Shown: piece after piece, positions 9,501 to 19,356 of the stretch
Layout of the letters: every line of letters starts with the position of its first letter
Position numbering within the stretch: the first letter of the stretch is position 1
Origin: Treponema sp.
GTDB taxonomy: Bacteria > Spirochaetota > Spirochaetia > Treponematales > Treponemataceae
Reading direction: 5' to 3'
Assembly (NCBI GenBank): GCA_004554075.1
Contig: SFOB01000011.1
Location: 1 to 44,743, forward strand
Length of the DNA stretch: 44,743 nt
The notes under the pieces: model-generated
The model's database searches: none
The model's input: the letters and a program-made list of their open reading frames with translations, nothing else
What the model was told of the DNA's origin: nothing
Position numbers and translations under genes: made by a program

Positions 9501-12500
9501 TTGTATTTTCTTCAATTAATCGACCATGTTGAATAAGTTTCAGTTTAGAATCATCATTGAAAATTAGATAACAAAATACACCCCATAGTTTAGGATTCTT
9601 GCAAATTTCGAGCTTATTTATAAGTTCTTCGCTCTTAATTTCTGTTCCATTATTTTCAACTCCAAATCGGCGCTCATTTGCAGGGAATTTACTGCTAATT
9701 CTTCTTGAAAGAGTATTCTCTTTCTTTAAATCGGGGAGAGTTTCCTTAAAGTTTGCTAAATTACTAATAGAATTCCAACTTGATGCTTCAGAGGGGAGTT
9801 TTATTGTATGCTCATCTTTTTCATTTTTTGCTTGTTCAAGTATATCAAGAATATCGTGCTCATTTATGTAATTAAAGATTTCTTCAATAAATGAAAGTAA
9901 GTCTTCTGATATGTTAGTACCAATTTGGAATTCTTTTCCAAGTTGTATTATAAAATTCTTAAAATGATTAGAAATATAATCAGAATCTGATACAAATAAA
10001 TTTTGATTAATAGTTCTTAAAACTTCAAGAATTCCTTCTTCATTGTCTTTGAGAATTTCACTTGTAATTCTTATTGATGAGTCTCCCGTTTTAAGAATTA
10101 AAGGAAGAAAGTCTTTTGCCACTTCATTAGTTCTTAATATTGGGAATGATTGAATATTAAACCAAGGCCATTTGTTTTCTGAACTCTTATCTGGATGTGA
10201 TAAAAGCTGCCTTAATGCTTCATCTTTCTCTTTTACAAAAAAATTACGACATATGAAATAATTTTGATTAATTTTATTTGCGTGAATTATACCAGAACAT
10301 AAAGAGATGAGTTCTTCATTAATCCCAAGGCAATCAATTACTTCATTAAGTGCATAAAACTTATAAGAATAATCAGGTATCCATTTTCTTTTACGAGAAT
10401 CTAAAGATAAATCCTCTAATTTAATTTTTCCCTTTGATTTTTCAAGTAATGAACAAACAAAGTTAGACAGCCTAATTCCTTCTTGAGAACCTAGTTCATT
10501 AGATTCATCTTCAAGAATTGTATTTAATAGAACTTCATAAGTTAACTCTGGTATGCAATTTTGCAAAGCAATCGTATTATCTTTACGTATTAGCTTAAAA
10601 GTATTCGGAAAAACATAATTACCTGGGAATCTAATATTTTCATCTCTTGATTCTAAGTAACATTTATATGAAGAACAATCTAATCTTACGAATTCTCCTG
10701 TTATGGTCTTAAGAATATCTAATTTCTGAAAAACGTTCTCATTGTAGATATTTTTAGCCAATAGGATTCTTTCTTCTGTTGTTGCTTTATCTGATATCTC
10801 TGATGAGATTGTACCTAACTTTTCTTCCAATTCATCAACAGTTATCTCTTTGATTTTTAGAACATCTATTAATGATTGGGGATAATCAAAACCGTTTCGA
10901 ATGACATGTTTATTGTATTCTGTTTCAGAATATTTACTAATAATTGAGTAAAACAAGTTTGCTCTTGAATCTTGCCCAATAGAATAAATAAGCTTATAAA
11001 TTGGAAAGTTATCTTGAGTTACTTTTCCTAATAATATGGAACGAAGAACATCAAAATATTGTTTTTTTTGTTCTTCAGATAGATATTTGGTTCGAGAAAT
11101 AAATTCATCTGCAACTGGGACATCTCCGAATTCCAGGAACTCAAGATTTTGCTTCATTGCATATAATATTGATTCAATTTTTATAGAATCCAACAGTTTG
11201 ATTTCAGGAGTGTCACCTTGATTATTCAAATCTGTTTCAGTTATATATTTGTAAATACTATCTTTGTCATCTTCTTTGAGAAATAATTGATTCTTTGCTG
11301 TAGCACGACCTGCACAATAGAATGTAATATTCGGACACATTCTTTGAAGTAGATAAATAGGCTGTAATTCACGTTCTTGTTTTGAGTCATTTTGTGCAAC
11401 ATAAAAGAAGAGCTGTGAATTATTACTTAAAGCACATATTTCGTCAAAAGTCTTTCCTTCAGAATTATACTTTGTTTCTTCAGGATCGAGAGAGGTAACT
11501 TTAAACAGTTTTACATATTTTTTTATTCTTTCATTTGTAAAGATTGCTCTAGAAACTTCTTTAGTAATTGAACCATTGCTACAAAGGCTTTCAAAAATAT
11601 CGCTAGCTTTTTCTTTTAATACACTCTCAAATTCTTCTAGAAAATTTATCGCTATTTCGTAATTTGATAAACGATATGAATCATTCAAATATTCCTTTTC
11701 AAAAATGTTTGGTAGCAATAAGATAGGATACTGTTTTTCAGTGATGATTCTGTTTATTAGAACTAGGTCGTCAAGTGTAAGCGATTTTTCTGCAACAGAA
11801 ATGCTCCAATTAATATCTGGTTCTTCAGTTTGAATATAATTACAAATTTTAATTGTTGATTTTAAGCTTTCAAAATCAGTAAATGCGTTTTTGTTAGAAT
11901 ATTTTTTTGCAGTCTGATTTATCAAATACATACCACTATCTGTAATAGAATTTGTTTTGTGGTATTCCCATTTTATTCCATTGTCGAAAGCAATTCCCTT
12001 ATCAAAACAGAAATACCCTAAATCTTTTTCGTATTCAGAAGCCAATGAATAATAAAGACCTTCAAAGAAATCTTTCTCCCCTTTTTCAGAACAAAACTTT
12101 AATAGTTCAGGAAGAATAAAATATCTTATTAATATTTTATTCCATTCCACCTGAGCACTTTTATCATCAACATCATCAAAATCGGGGTATAATTTTATAT
12201 TTTTATCAACACATTCATTAAATTTAATAATATTCTTTCTTCCTGAATCAATGGCAAAATTTGCATGTGCCAGAATATGATATTCTGATTTTAGATTAGG
12301 AATATAAAACTCACTGTCATCTTCACCGTTCAAGGGAAGATAACTGCTCCAATTAATCTTTACATACGGAGTATGCTTGTTTATAAATTTTACAATCGCT
12401 AATGCGACTTTCTGGTTCTCAGTATATGAGCAAGTCTCGACTTCATCTCCATTCTCATCCAAATATGAAACTTTAGCAAACTTATCTTTACTAATTAATG

Positions 12501-13350
12501 TTTTTAGTAATTTTTCTCCTTCAACATTGCCTACTGGTTCAGTTTTTTTAATCTCACAATAAATCTCTTTTTGGGAATAGATTTTACACTCTTCTTTCTT
12601 TAATTCGAGTTCAATAAGAGATTTCTGTGTTGTTAATTCTATTTTTTCAAGTGTTCTTGTTCCGTTTGAACAAGGAATAGATATATCAAGACTTGCTAAA
12701 GACAGAGCAATACTTTCTTTTAACTCTTCATCAGAAAGTTTCCATATATCATTTATGTTATAAATATCTTTAGTAATTGTATGCTTGTATGAACCATCTC
12801 TAAGAGGAATCCATAAAAGTAAACCATCATTAGAATCTTTAACAATTTCTGTTACACTATCTAATAGAAGTTTTTGGTCACTAAGTTCAAATTGATTCCA
12901 ATCTTTGTGAAAACGGTCTTCTTGTTTAATATAATCAAAATATGGATTAACGGCATGAACGATTTCTTTTTGGTTTTTCTGATATGCAATATAGAAAAAC
13001 ATATCACAAAAATGAAAAATACTTTTCATTCCAAGACCGAACTTTCCAATAACGCCTGTTCGTCCTAATTTAGCAACTTCACCAAAGGACTCGATACCTT
13101 CCAAATCTTCTGGAGTCTTAACTAAGCCATTATTAAAAACAATTAATCCAGGTTTTTGTAAAAGAGGATGTTTTGCCTCCTTTAATCCATCTGTTTTTGT
13201 GATTTTTAAAACACTAGCTTTCGCATCATTGGCATTTTGAATCAATTCTTTTAAAATCGGAAAACCTGAATCATATCTAGTTTTCAAATTGTCATATAAC
13301 ATTTGAGTTGTTTTTGTTATCATTCCAGAAATTGATTCATTTGCTGCCAT
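6553..13350 (-). CDS. Giant 2265-aa protein with two GHKL (HATPase, sacsin-like) modules
   Basis: This is the largest gene in the window. The first GHKL ATPase site is at the N-terminus: 'ELIQNANDA' (35-43, N-box) and 'GKFGLGMKS' (102-110, glycine-rich lid). A second, complete set appears near the middle: 'LFELFQNSDDA' (about 1483) and 'GKFGYGFKT' (about 1560). Both resemble the Hsp90/sacsin N-terminal ATPase, which binds ATP in a Bergerat pocket and dimerises on closing. The remaining roughly 1900 residues are charged, mostly helical in appearance, and unrecognised; an acidic run is visible near 1980. The gene starts 1 nt after drmC with an AGGAGA ribosome site, and its helicase neighbour follows within 2 nt. 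Sacsin-like ATPases recur in prokaryotic defence loci next to SNF2 helicases. The role in a DISARM-type operon is not known to me. A conformational switch that loads or gates the helicase is a guess. Confidence 0.9.
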   Translation of the reverse strand: MAANESISGMITKTTQMLYDNLKTRYDSGFPILKELIQNANDAKASVLKITKTDGLKEAKHPLLQKPGLIVFNNGLVKTPEDLEGIESFGEVAKLGRTGVIGKFGLGMKSIFHFCDMFFYIAYQKNQKEIVHAVNPYFDYIKQEDRFHKDWNQFELSDQKLLLDSVTEIVKDSNDGLLLWIPLRDGSYKHTITKDIYNINDIWKLSDEELKESIALSLASLDISIPCSNGTRTLEKIELTTQKSLIELELKKEECKIYSQKEIYCEIKKTEPVGNVEGEKLLKTLISKDKFAKVSYLDENGDEVETCSYTENQKVALAIVKFINKHTPYVKINWSSYLPLNGEDDSEFYIPNLKSEYHILAHANFAIDSGRKNIIKFNECVDKNIKLYPDFDDVDDKSAQVEWNKILIRYFILPELLKFCSEKGEKDFFEGLYYSLASEYEKDLGYFCFDKGIAFDNGIKWEYHKTNSITDSGMYLINQTAKKYSNKNAFTDFESLKSTIKICNYIQTEEPDINWSISVAEKSLTLDDLVLINRIITEKQYPILLLPNIFEKEYLNDSYRLSNYEIAINFLEEFESVLKEKASDIFESLCSNGSITKEVSRAIFTNERIKKYVKLFKVTSLDPEETKYNSEGKTFDEICALSNNSQLFFYVAQNDSKQERELQPIYLLQRMCPNITFYCAGRATAKNQLFLKEDDKDSIYKYITETDLNNQGDTPEIKLLDSIKIESILYAMKQNLEFLEFGDVPVADEFISRTKYLSEEQKKQYFDVLRSILLGKVTQDNFPIYKLIYSIGQDSRANLFYSIISKYSETEYNKHVIRNGFDYPQSLIDVLKIKEITVDELEEKLGTISSEISDKATTEERILLAKNIYNENVFQKLDILKTITGEFVRLDCSSYKCYLESRDENIRFPGNYVFPNTFKLIRKDNTIALQNCIPELTYEVLLNTILEDESNELGSQEGIRLSNFVCSLLEKSKGKIKLEDLSLDSRKRKWIPDYSYKFYALNEVIDCLGINEELISLCSGIIHANKINQNYFICRNFFVKEKDEALRQLLSHPDKSSENKWPWFNIQSFPILRTNEVAKDFLPLILKTGDSSIRITSEILKDNEEGILEVLRTINQNLFVSDSDYISNHFKNFIIQLGKEFQIGTNISEDLLSFIEEIFNYINEHDILDILEQAKNEKDEHTIKLPSEASSWNSISNLANFKETLPDLKKENTLSRRISSKFPANERRFGVENNGTEIKSEELINKLEICKNPKLWGVFCYLIFNDDSKLKLIQHGRLIEENTISVLKGFHLSSIKLSKINVYTTENNYCKSLTSELIKLKDAKEMDTIFYNKPDFKSQTGEITVELFDNFSAFSEMSIENAIKQLLSVRTSFLPDESFFVDLANPSQTPLKTAINMIFANVFSTLKILKLDTRAGQYNQIALEYKRYMEACGNEDFAAMKSSCDAIRSYIENNNGLIQNQIKERVINYIREAEYQERCILFELFQNSDDAYAQKGSDSRTSYFNAKIVNDSMVIEHIGRPINEYKVGGCPEYKADLANMLTIGWSDKGNMHSYGRQTGKFGYGFKTVYLISDEPHIKSGDYDFIVKAALYPQTAGEGYTEKTIITLPLNENGLKKKDEIISDFEQSANFLVMFAKRVREINVNENSYSWKPKNKLELSNFIVESDGDILLFKTIPSHIQDPQCQFASLAFRLNGASVVPLEERIPKMWCLAPLSDFNGLNFAINADFKTNTGRQTLACENPDNQKLINKLSTLFVDSIFELKDDPIFGCYFNSLINIILDSKTKSKGFLANFSEYTVQTCLAKGILPNGTTDVIPYNQQNILALSAHPFGSHVSTQYKYINAMNDFINDCEETNYIVTTQILAELLPQNHGSQIVEIKYIITLLECLLNKYASNIQRQKEILLKLRDSQLFDYVIKEDKLLENCKITDVNNTVKMINRVAEISPNYGEAVSILSRLYKPDTDVLKQYLTDQNDEDDNEEDEEIEDDNTISFQEIPTVLDIYERWVQLSPEEWINKKEEYYSWMFPKQIDRHELKQSLIVGDDYWIRYDENNPSIPKSWCILFLLGILQSSVYYNHSEVSRRLRIERIDDLITMFCDGANLQEIYDRFLEKTQFAEEDLEEFERLLRVYKFRKHFMSFYNLFKTQTKGEIQSTGQILIPSSDSELSGSGIEAFASDRSLKFGISLIMRELQDCDFYEDKQKAFEKLNQFTYIPNKKLRRIVYQQVEPIYSTSEALYREIIKQLGDVPRLNDFLAEHDLPFIILGD

Positions 13351-13351
13351 T

Positions 13352-14056
13352 TTATTTTTCTCCTGTTGTATTTTCGTATTTATTAAATACTTTCATTTTT
13401 GTTAATTCCTTAAAAACATTAATGATTTGTTTTCCTTTTTCTTCTGATGTAATTAATAATCCAAGCTCAACATTTCCTTTTAAGCCATGATATGAAAGAT
13501 TTGCAGAAGAAACTAACGATTTACATTTATCAACAACAATTATTTTTGCATGAAGAGCTGCCATTTTATCTTCTGCGCTTTTTTCATACTCAAATATTCT
13601 TAAATATTTCCCCTGGTATGCTAACAAGCGTTCCAAGTTTTGCTTTGCCGCATTATTAACATAAAGAGTTACATATATTCCTTGCTGACTTTTTTGTATT
13701 ATTGTATCGACCATATCTTCGAAATAATCAGAAATTGAATATCCTGTAAAAGTAATACTTTCCTTTGCATTTTCAAGTAATTCTTTTATTACATTTCTGA
13801 TTTTTCTAGATTTTATTTGAAATGATTCTGGACAAGTAATAACTAATTCTGTATGTTCCTTCCTTTCAGTATTAACAAGATTCAAGCACAATTGAAGAAT
13901 AGACAATATTTCATCATCTGTACAATTCGGATATATTTTTTTCATCTCAACAAGAACACTATCAAAAACACATTCTTGATGTACAACTGAGAATTCAGAA
14001 ATCGCTTTAGATATTAGTACAGATAAATAATCTGCTTTTATACTTGGATACCACAT
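13352..14056 (-). CDS. drmC: DISARM protein DrmC, phospholipase D-fold putative nuclease
   Basis: This 234-residue protein carries one clear HKD motif, 'HAKIIVVDKCKSLVSSANL', with H169, K171 and D176, as in the phospholipase D superfamily. A single HKD implies an active site completed by dimerisation, as in Nuc-type nucleases. The preceding part ('ITFTGYSISDYFEDMVDTI', 101-119) fits the usual first half of the fold. It overlaps the end of drmB by 19 nt and follows drmA-drmB in the canonical DISARM order A-B-C, which supports the name. In the published DISARM work drmC was reported as dispensable for protection in the system tested, so its role may be accessory. No membrane or secretion signal is visible. 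Confidence 0.88.
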   Translation of the reverse strand: MWYPSIKADYLSVLISKAISEFSVVHQECVFDSVLVEMKKIYPNCTDDEILSILQLCLNLVNTERKEHTELVITCPESFQIKSRKIRNVIKELLENAKESITFTGYSISDYFEDMVDTIIQKSQQGIYVTLYVNNAAKQNLERLLAYQGKYLRIFEYEKSAEDKMAALHAKIIVVDKCKSLVSSANLSYHGLKGNVELGLLITSEEKGKQIINVFKELTKMKVFNKYENTTGEK

Positions 14057-15822
14057 AAATCATTTACCAAATTACGGAAATATCCCATTTCTTCTTTTTC
14101 AGGAAGAGGAACAACTAATGCTCTATCAAGTAAACGGTTGCCATTCTCACAGGCTGTTTCAGATATCATAGTGCAGGAATGACAAGCAGCTCCATTAATT
14201 CTATCGGTAGTAGGATTCTTCATAAAACATTCAGGATCTGTAGTACAAGTAAGAGCATGTTCTAAGGCATCCTTTAAAAGAGGAATGAATTTTTGCATGT
14301 TTCCTAATTCAACAAGGCCACCTAAAGAACCTTCTTTATCTGCAGCTCCTGTATAAATAAGAATACCACTCATTTCAGGGCTGCTATAGATCCTCTCATG
14401 TAATGAGGTAGATGAATAACCGGACTGCATAGCCATTTCTTTTATAAGCATGTGCGATAAAGTATGTAAAAGAACATATTCCCCAGTTCTAGGTTTAAAA
14501 TTTTCCCATCCTCTCTTTTCGCAATATTTAGCATAACAGTCCATATATTTATCTGAACGTTCTGCAACCCTCTCATTTTTAATCCAGCTATTTATTCTAC
14601 TTCTATCTAATTCGAGGAATACACCTTCTCCATTTATTTCAACTGCAGGTAACCATTTTTCACCTTTGCCACAATTTAAGCGAACTATATGTTTTCCTTC
14701 TGATTCAGGGTCGGGAGCCTCAAGTCTTGTAAAGCCTGTTAATACTCGAACCTCTCGCAATCTATGAATTTTAATTATTCGAGAAAAATACGGCTTTAAA
14801 CTTGGAGAAATGTTTTCATCTTCTGCTTGGAAATACTTTACGTCATGTTGATATTCAACATCTGTATGATGAGTTATCGCCTTGTATTCCATTTCTTTGA
14901 GTTCGGTAAATTCTTTAATCTTGTCTTTTAATCTCTTATAAGCTGCATCAAAGTCTTCTCTTGAATATCCTTGAGGTTGAAAGAACATTTCAAATGCTTT
15001 CTGAAGTCCTAATTCTCCAAATGCTTGCTCAAAGTTTTCAACGTCGCTTCTTTTTTCACTCATGAGTTCATTAATAGGATTCGTCCACGGCGGAATTGAA
15101 ATTGCGTTTCTACTAACACCAAAATATACATTTGACGCACCACGTTGACTAGGAATAACTGGACATTGGCATTTAGAAACCCATTTAATTCCTTTTTTCT
15201 GAGGACGATGAGGATGATTTTCTGTACATTTTAAATCAGAAAAGTTTTCTTTTTGCATCGCCCCGGCCATACTTCTTGATGCCCCACAAGAACATTTTAC
15301 TATTAACTCTGATAGAGATGATGAACTACCTGTTGCAGCTAGTTTTAAATCTCCATTACAAGATGTATTGCCTTTATGTACCCACCATCTATATGGAAAA
15401 TCATCCATATGTCCGTCTTCACATATTGTTATAAAACGAGATGGAAATGCTTTAAAGCCACATTTTGGACAGCGAACCTGTCCGTTTGATTGAATATATT
15501 GAGCTGAATCAAAAGAATCTCTCATATCAAATATATGCTGACATGAAACTTTCGAACATATATGCAAATATGGAAAAGAAACAACAGGAATATCTGTATT
15601 TGACTTTGAACCAGTTTTGGGTTTGTAGAAATGTCTCACCCCCATATATGAAGCTAATCGAGTATCTCTAATTTCTCCACCTATATTGTCAGCATTCCAA
15701 TAATCTAAATCAACAATTGTAATGGAATCATTGAGAGCATCTATTACAGAACCTGGACCAAAAGTTGTTATTAATTGATTTGGACGAACTTCTCCAATTT
15801 TTTGTTTATTAAAAAAACTCAT
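14038..15822 (-). CDS. drmB: DISARM protein DrmB (DUF1998)
   Basis: The protein has 594 residues. The N-terminus 'VRPNQLITTFGPGSVID' is the typical opening of DrmB proteins. Several cysteine pairs follow ('CPKCGF', 'CSCGA', 'CQCP'), suggesting zinc-binding clusters between about 90 and 225. The C-terminal third is the DUF1998 region: 'LLHTLSHMLIKEMAMQSGY' near residue 455, then 'GILIYTGAADKEGSLGGLV' and a closing cysteine cluster 'ACHSCTMISETACENGN' near 545. DrmB acts with the helicase DrmA; published structural work describes a DrmA-DrmB complex that binds DNA with 5' overhangs. Here its ATG overlaps the drmA stop by 4 nt (ATGA), implying coupled translation and fixed stoichiometry. Confidence 0.93.
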   Translation of the reverse strand: MSFFNKQKIGEVRPNQLITTFGPGSVIDALNDSITIVDLDYWNADNIGGEIRDTRLASYMGVRHFYKPKTGSKSNTDIPVVSFPYLHICSKVSCQHIFDMRDSFDSAQYIQSNGQVRCPKCGFKAFPSRFITICEDGHMDDFPYRWWVHKGNTSCNGDLKLAATGSSSSLSELIVKCSCGASRSMAGAMQKENFSDLKCTENHPHRPQKKGIKWVSKCQCPVIPSQRGASNVYFGVSRNAISIPPWTNPINELMSEKRSDVENFEQAFGELGLQKAFEMFFQPQGYSREDFDAAYKRLKDKIKEFTELKEMEYKAITHHTDVEYQHDVKYFQAEDENISPSLKPYFSRIIKIHRLREVRVLTGFTRLEAPDPESEGKHIVRLNCGKGEKWLPAVEINGEGVFLELDRSRINSWIKNERVAERSDKYMDCYAKYCEKRGWENFKPRTGEYVLLHTLSHMLIKEMAMQSGYSSTSLHERIYSSPEMSGILIYTGAADKEGSLGGLVELGNMQKFIPLLKDALEHALTCTTDPECFMKNPTTDRINGAACHSCTMISETACENGNRLLDRALVVPLPEKEEMGYFRNLVNDLCGIQV

Positions 15823-18800
15823 AAGTCACCTTCCCAATAGAACAATGATGAAGCTTGTTCTACATCTCTCATAGAATTTAATGTTGGTTTTTCTGTTTTA
15901 TTTGCAAAATCGGTATAGTATGTTAATAAAGTTTGATTACCATTTGTTCTATCCTTTATGTGATAAAACAGCTTGCCGTTTGAGGCTAAATCTTTCCATG
16001 TTGAAAGGAATGCTTCCAAGTCACTTACTGTCTGAGAATAAGCACTAGGTGCAACAATCTTAACACGTTCTAGAATTTTATTTTTCACATTTTCTATTTC
16101 ATCATTATCAACCGTATTAATTTCATTAGCCCCCTTGTTTGGGGCCATCTTTTCAATTTGAAGGCGAAGTAATGAAACGATAAGTGCATGTAAATCTCTA
16201 TCTCTAGCACGAGCAGCAAAAGGTGTAGCTGTCGTGCCTTCAACATAACGATACATTTGAGAATGGAAGCCTACAAAATTCTCGTAGTTTGACAAATCTC
16301 GTGGTCTATAAGGATTATATACTGTAAATATAATTCCAGGAAATTTTCGTCCGACTCGGCTAGTTGCCTGAATATATTCAGAATTCTGTTTTGGTTGTCC
16401 CACAACAGTCATAAGGCCAAGTCGATCAACATCCATTCCAACAGCAATCATATTTGTTGCAATTACAGTATCATAACAATCTTGTTTATCCCTACCTTTT
16501 TTCTTGTCGAATTTTAATTCAAGCTTATCTAGGGTTTCAGAAATTTTAGTAGATGGCATTCGTGAAGTAATTTCTTGGCTTCTTCCATCGTTTAAAAATC
16601 TTTGATCTTTATATTGATATTTCAAGAAAAGATGATGTATACGTTTCTTAATGTCATCATCCAATAGACGTTTTGCACCACCTAATTCTCGTAATGAGTT
16701 AAAATATCCAATTAATGTGTAATATGGATCAACATAATCTTCGTATTCCGGATCAAGTGATAAGTCGTATACTTTTTGCAAAACAACTGCATATAAGCGA
16801 ATTAATGTTGTCTTTACAGATTGTCCAGCAGCACAAATACCGGCATATTGTCTAAACGGTTTTATTCCTTTTTTTGCCATAGAATCAATATCGTTTTCTG
16901 ACCATGTATTTGAATTAGACTTTGGAAGAGGTATTTCATTTACAAAGAAAGAATCTCTTATATCAATTCCACTTGGAGGAAATTGTGCAAACTTTTTCCT
17001 AGCATATAAGAATTTTATCTGCTCTCCTGCATTTTTTATAGTTGCTGTAGAAACAATGTATTTTGGATGAATTGTTATTCCATTGCGATTCAAGCAACAC
17101 ATTTCCTCAATAACAGTTTCATATCCACCATATATAGTTCCTAAGGGGCCAGTAATGAGGTGTAATTCATCTTGGACTATAAGTTGTGGTGGATAAAATG
17201 GTTTACAATTTGTAACTGAAGCTTTTGGTAAATCCCCTGATGCAGGATGACTCTTTTGAACATGTTCTGCTCCAACAGCTATATATCCACACCTTTCACA
17301 ATATCTATTTGTTTTTCCAAATAATAATCCACATTCTTCTGACCAAGGTAGCCTTGCAAACTTATCAACAGTTGAAATAATTACTGTTGGACATTTTGCA
17401 TAAATCTCTTCGTCAACCAAATAAACTGGCATACTTAATGGTTTTCTACCACCTAAGCCATTTATATGATAACGACAAGTATTTTTACTACAGAAAATCT
17501 CTACAGTTTTACGTTTACTATCTATTTTAAAATTTTCAGCTGGAACTTTCTCTCCACAATATGGACATCGAATAACTTGTTTCGAAACTTTACTTAGAAA
17601 ACTACCTTTGTTATATATTTCCTCTTCGTCGTATTCCTTAAATTTGTTAGGTGTAACTCCGCCACCAACCCAGAAACCAATAGAAATAGGCTCTGTACCA
17701 TATTGAGCATTCTTCGAACCTTCTCGCAGAATGTCCATAGCGATTATTAATTTGAGCAAACGGTCCCTTTGCTGTGTTGTCAGTAATCTTAAGGTATATC
17801 TTAAAAATACTGTTACTCCTCCATCTTTATTGAATTCATTTTCTAGTGGAGCTGTAAGTCTGCGATAAGCTATTGTAAGGGCAATTAAGCCTAAATAAGC
17901 CTCTGTTTTACCACCGCCTGTTGGAAAATACAAAAGATCGACAATGTTTTTTTCTGGATTATCTTCTTCTACTATGCTACATAAATTAAGTAAGACAAAA
18001 GCAATCTGAAATGGTCGCCAATGGCTGTGATCTTTTTTTCTTCCAAACGCAGGATCATCTTTCATAAAATCTTTTAGCGAACATATTACTCCACTTCCTG
18101 AAGCTTTAGCATAACTTGTGATACTTCGCTGTAAATACATTGCTTGATTCATAAACATGAAGGCTTGCCAAGAAGTTTCATCCTTTTCCAATTTGCATAT
18201 ACCTTCATTCATTCTTCTTAGTGATTCTTCACATTTACTTATAATCTCAGAAGACTTTTCTGATGGTACTGTTTTGTCTCCCTTTAATTTTATATCTATC
18301 CAGTTCCTATATAAGGCTGTAAGATTCTTTAATTCTGCTAATGTATCATCTTTTTTGTTAGGCAGAGCCATATTGAGCATACTAAAGGCTTCATTTGGCA
18401 TATCCTTAAGTTCTGCACTTACTCCTGAAATCTCATAATCAGGAATAAAACTTGAACATACAGCTTTTACATTGATTTCAGAATCTTCTTTAAGCCAAGT
18501 CGCAGCACATCCTCTTCCTCGTGCATATACAGGACGGCCTTTATAATAGAATTCATCTTCAATTTCCTTGTCACTACGACAAATATACTCAGGTGCAAAA
18601 ATTGCAGCACCATCAACAGATGAAACAATCAGTTCTGTTTGACACATTACTTTTTCAGATTCCTTTCCTCCAGAATCTTTATCTTTATTGTGTACATATA
18701 CAGAAAGCATTGTGTAGCCTGTTTTTAAAACCATTTTCAAAACATAAATTTTATAATTAGGGTTTGATGGAAGTGTATATGTATTAGAGCTAGCCGAAAA

Positions 18801-19337
18801 TGACTTTAGATCAATTAAAATAGTTTCCTCAATTTGTTTTCGATGGAAATATGTTTTAGAAATAGTTTTTTCCTGCATCTGTTGTTCAGAATCGGAAGTA
18901 GTTTCCTCTTCATCTTCTGATTCGACAGGAACAAATATTATTTCTTTTTTAGTTTCTTGGGTGTATTTTCCATAACGTACAGTAGCATTTAATTGTTTTA
19001 CATCACTTTTGATATAGAAAGAAATTCCCATAGAAGAAGGCCGTTGAAAACCTTTCTTTACACTATCTTCTGGTTTTTCATCTTCATCGGTATTAAAACC
19101 ATAGTTTTCTCCCTCTGAATCCGGTCCTGCATCTGTAAATTCAATATCATTATAATTTTCATCTTCAGTGATTGCGGAATCTGCAGGAAATAGTATGCCT
19201 GTAATGTAAGTTTGTGTTGGGGAATCTTTTTCTAGAACTTCATTTTCTCCTCCTATAGGACCTATTAAATCTTGTCGTACTGCATCTAGAATTTTTTGTC
19301 TTACTTGGGCATATTTGAAACTGTCTATATCTGCCAT
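15819..19337 (-). CDS. drmA: DISARM helicase DrmA
   Basis: I place the start at 19337 (MADIDSFKYAQ) because GGAGGAATT lies directly before it; an upstream in-frame ATG at 19379 overlaps the promoter and has no ribosome site. The product is then 1172 residues. Helicase motifs are 'FPTGGGKTEAYLG' (Walker A, about 471-483), 'QDELH' (Walker B variant, about 722-726), and 'YIQATSRVGRKFPG' (motif VI, about 988-1001). Cysteine pairs 'CPYCGE' and 'CERCGY' between the motifs suggest an inserted zinc ribbon. The N-terminal 450 residues precede the helicase core, as in other DrmA proteins. It is the core DISARM motor and partners with DrmB, whose gene overlaps its stop. Unlike its neighbours it is separated from the upstream gene by 68 bp that contain a strong promoter-like sequence (see 19357-19398), so it may also be expressed independently. 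Confidence 0.93.
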   Translation of the reverse strand: MADIDSFKYAQVRQKILDAVRQDLIGPIGGENEVLEKDSPTQTYITGILFPADSAITEDENYNDIEFTDAGPDSEGENYGFNTDEDEKPEDSVKKGFQRPSSMGISFYIKSDVKQLNATVRYGKYTQETKKEIIFVPVESEDEEETTSDSEQQMQEKTISKTYFHRKQIEETILIDLKSFSASSNTYTLPSNPNYKIYVLKMVLKTGYTMLSVYVHNKDKDSGGKESEKVMCQTELIVSSVDGAAIFAPEYICRSDKEIEDEFYYKGRPVYARGRGCAATWLKEDSEINVKAVCSSFIPDYEISGVSAELKDMPNEAFSMLNMALPNKKDDTLAELKNLTALYRNWIDIKLKGDKTVPSEKSSEIISKCEESLRRMNEGICKLEKDETSWQAFMFMNQAMYLQRSITSYAKASGSGVICSLKDFMKDDPAFGRKKDHSHWRPFQIAFVLLNLCSIVEEDNPEKNIVDLLYFPTGGGKTEAYLGLIALTIAYRRLTAPLENEFNKDGGVTVFLRYTLRLLTTQQRDRLLKLIIAMDILREGSKNAQYGTEPISIGFWVGGGVTPNKFKEYDEEEIYNKGSFLSKVSKQVIRCPYCGEKVPAENFKIDSKRKTVEIFCSKNTCRYHINGLGGRKPLSMPVYLVDEEIYAKCPTVIISTVDKFARLPWSEECGLLFGKTNRYCERCGYIAVGAEHVQKSHPASGDLPKASVTNCKPFYPPQLIVQDELHLITGPLGTIYGGYETVIEEMCCLNRNGITIHPKYIVSTATIKNAGEQIKFLYARKKFAQFPPSGIDIRDSFFVNEIPLPKSNSNTWSENDIDSMAKKGIKPFRQYAGICAAGQSVKTTLIRLYAVVLQKVYDLSLDPEYEDYVDPYYTLIGYFNSLRELGGAKRLLDDDIKKRIHHLFLKYQYKDQRFLNDGRSQEITSRMPSTKISETLDKLELKFDKKKGRDKQDCYDTVIATNMIAVGMDVDRLGLMTVVGQPKQNSEYIQATSRVGRKFPGIIFTVYNPYRPRDLSNYENFVGFHSQMYRYVEGTTATPFAARARDRDLHALIVSLLRLQIEKMAPNKGANEINTVDNDEIENVKNKILERVKIVAPSAYSQTVSDLEAFLSTWKDLASNGKLFYHIKDRTNGNQTLLTYYTDFANKTEKPTLNSMRDVEQASSLFYWEGDL

Positions 19338-19356
19338 AATTCCTCCAAACGATACA

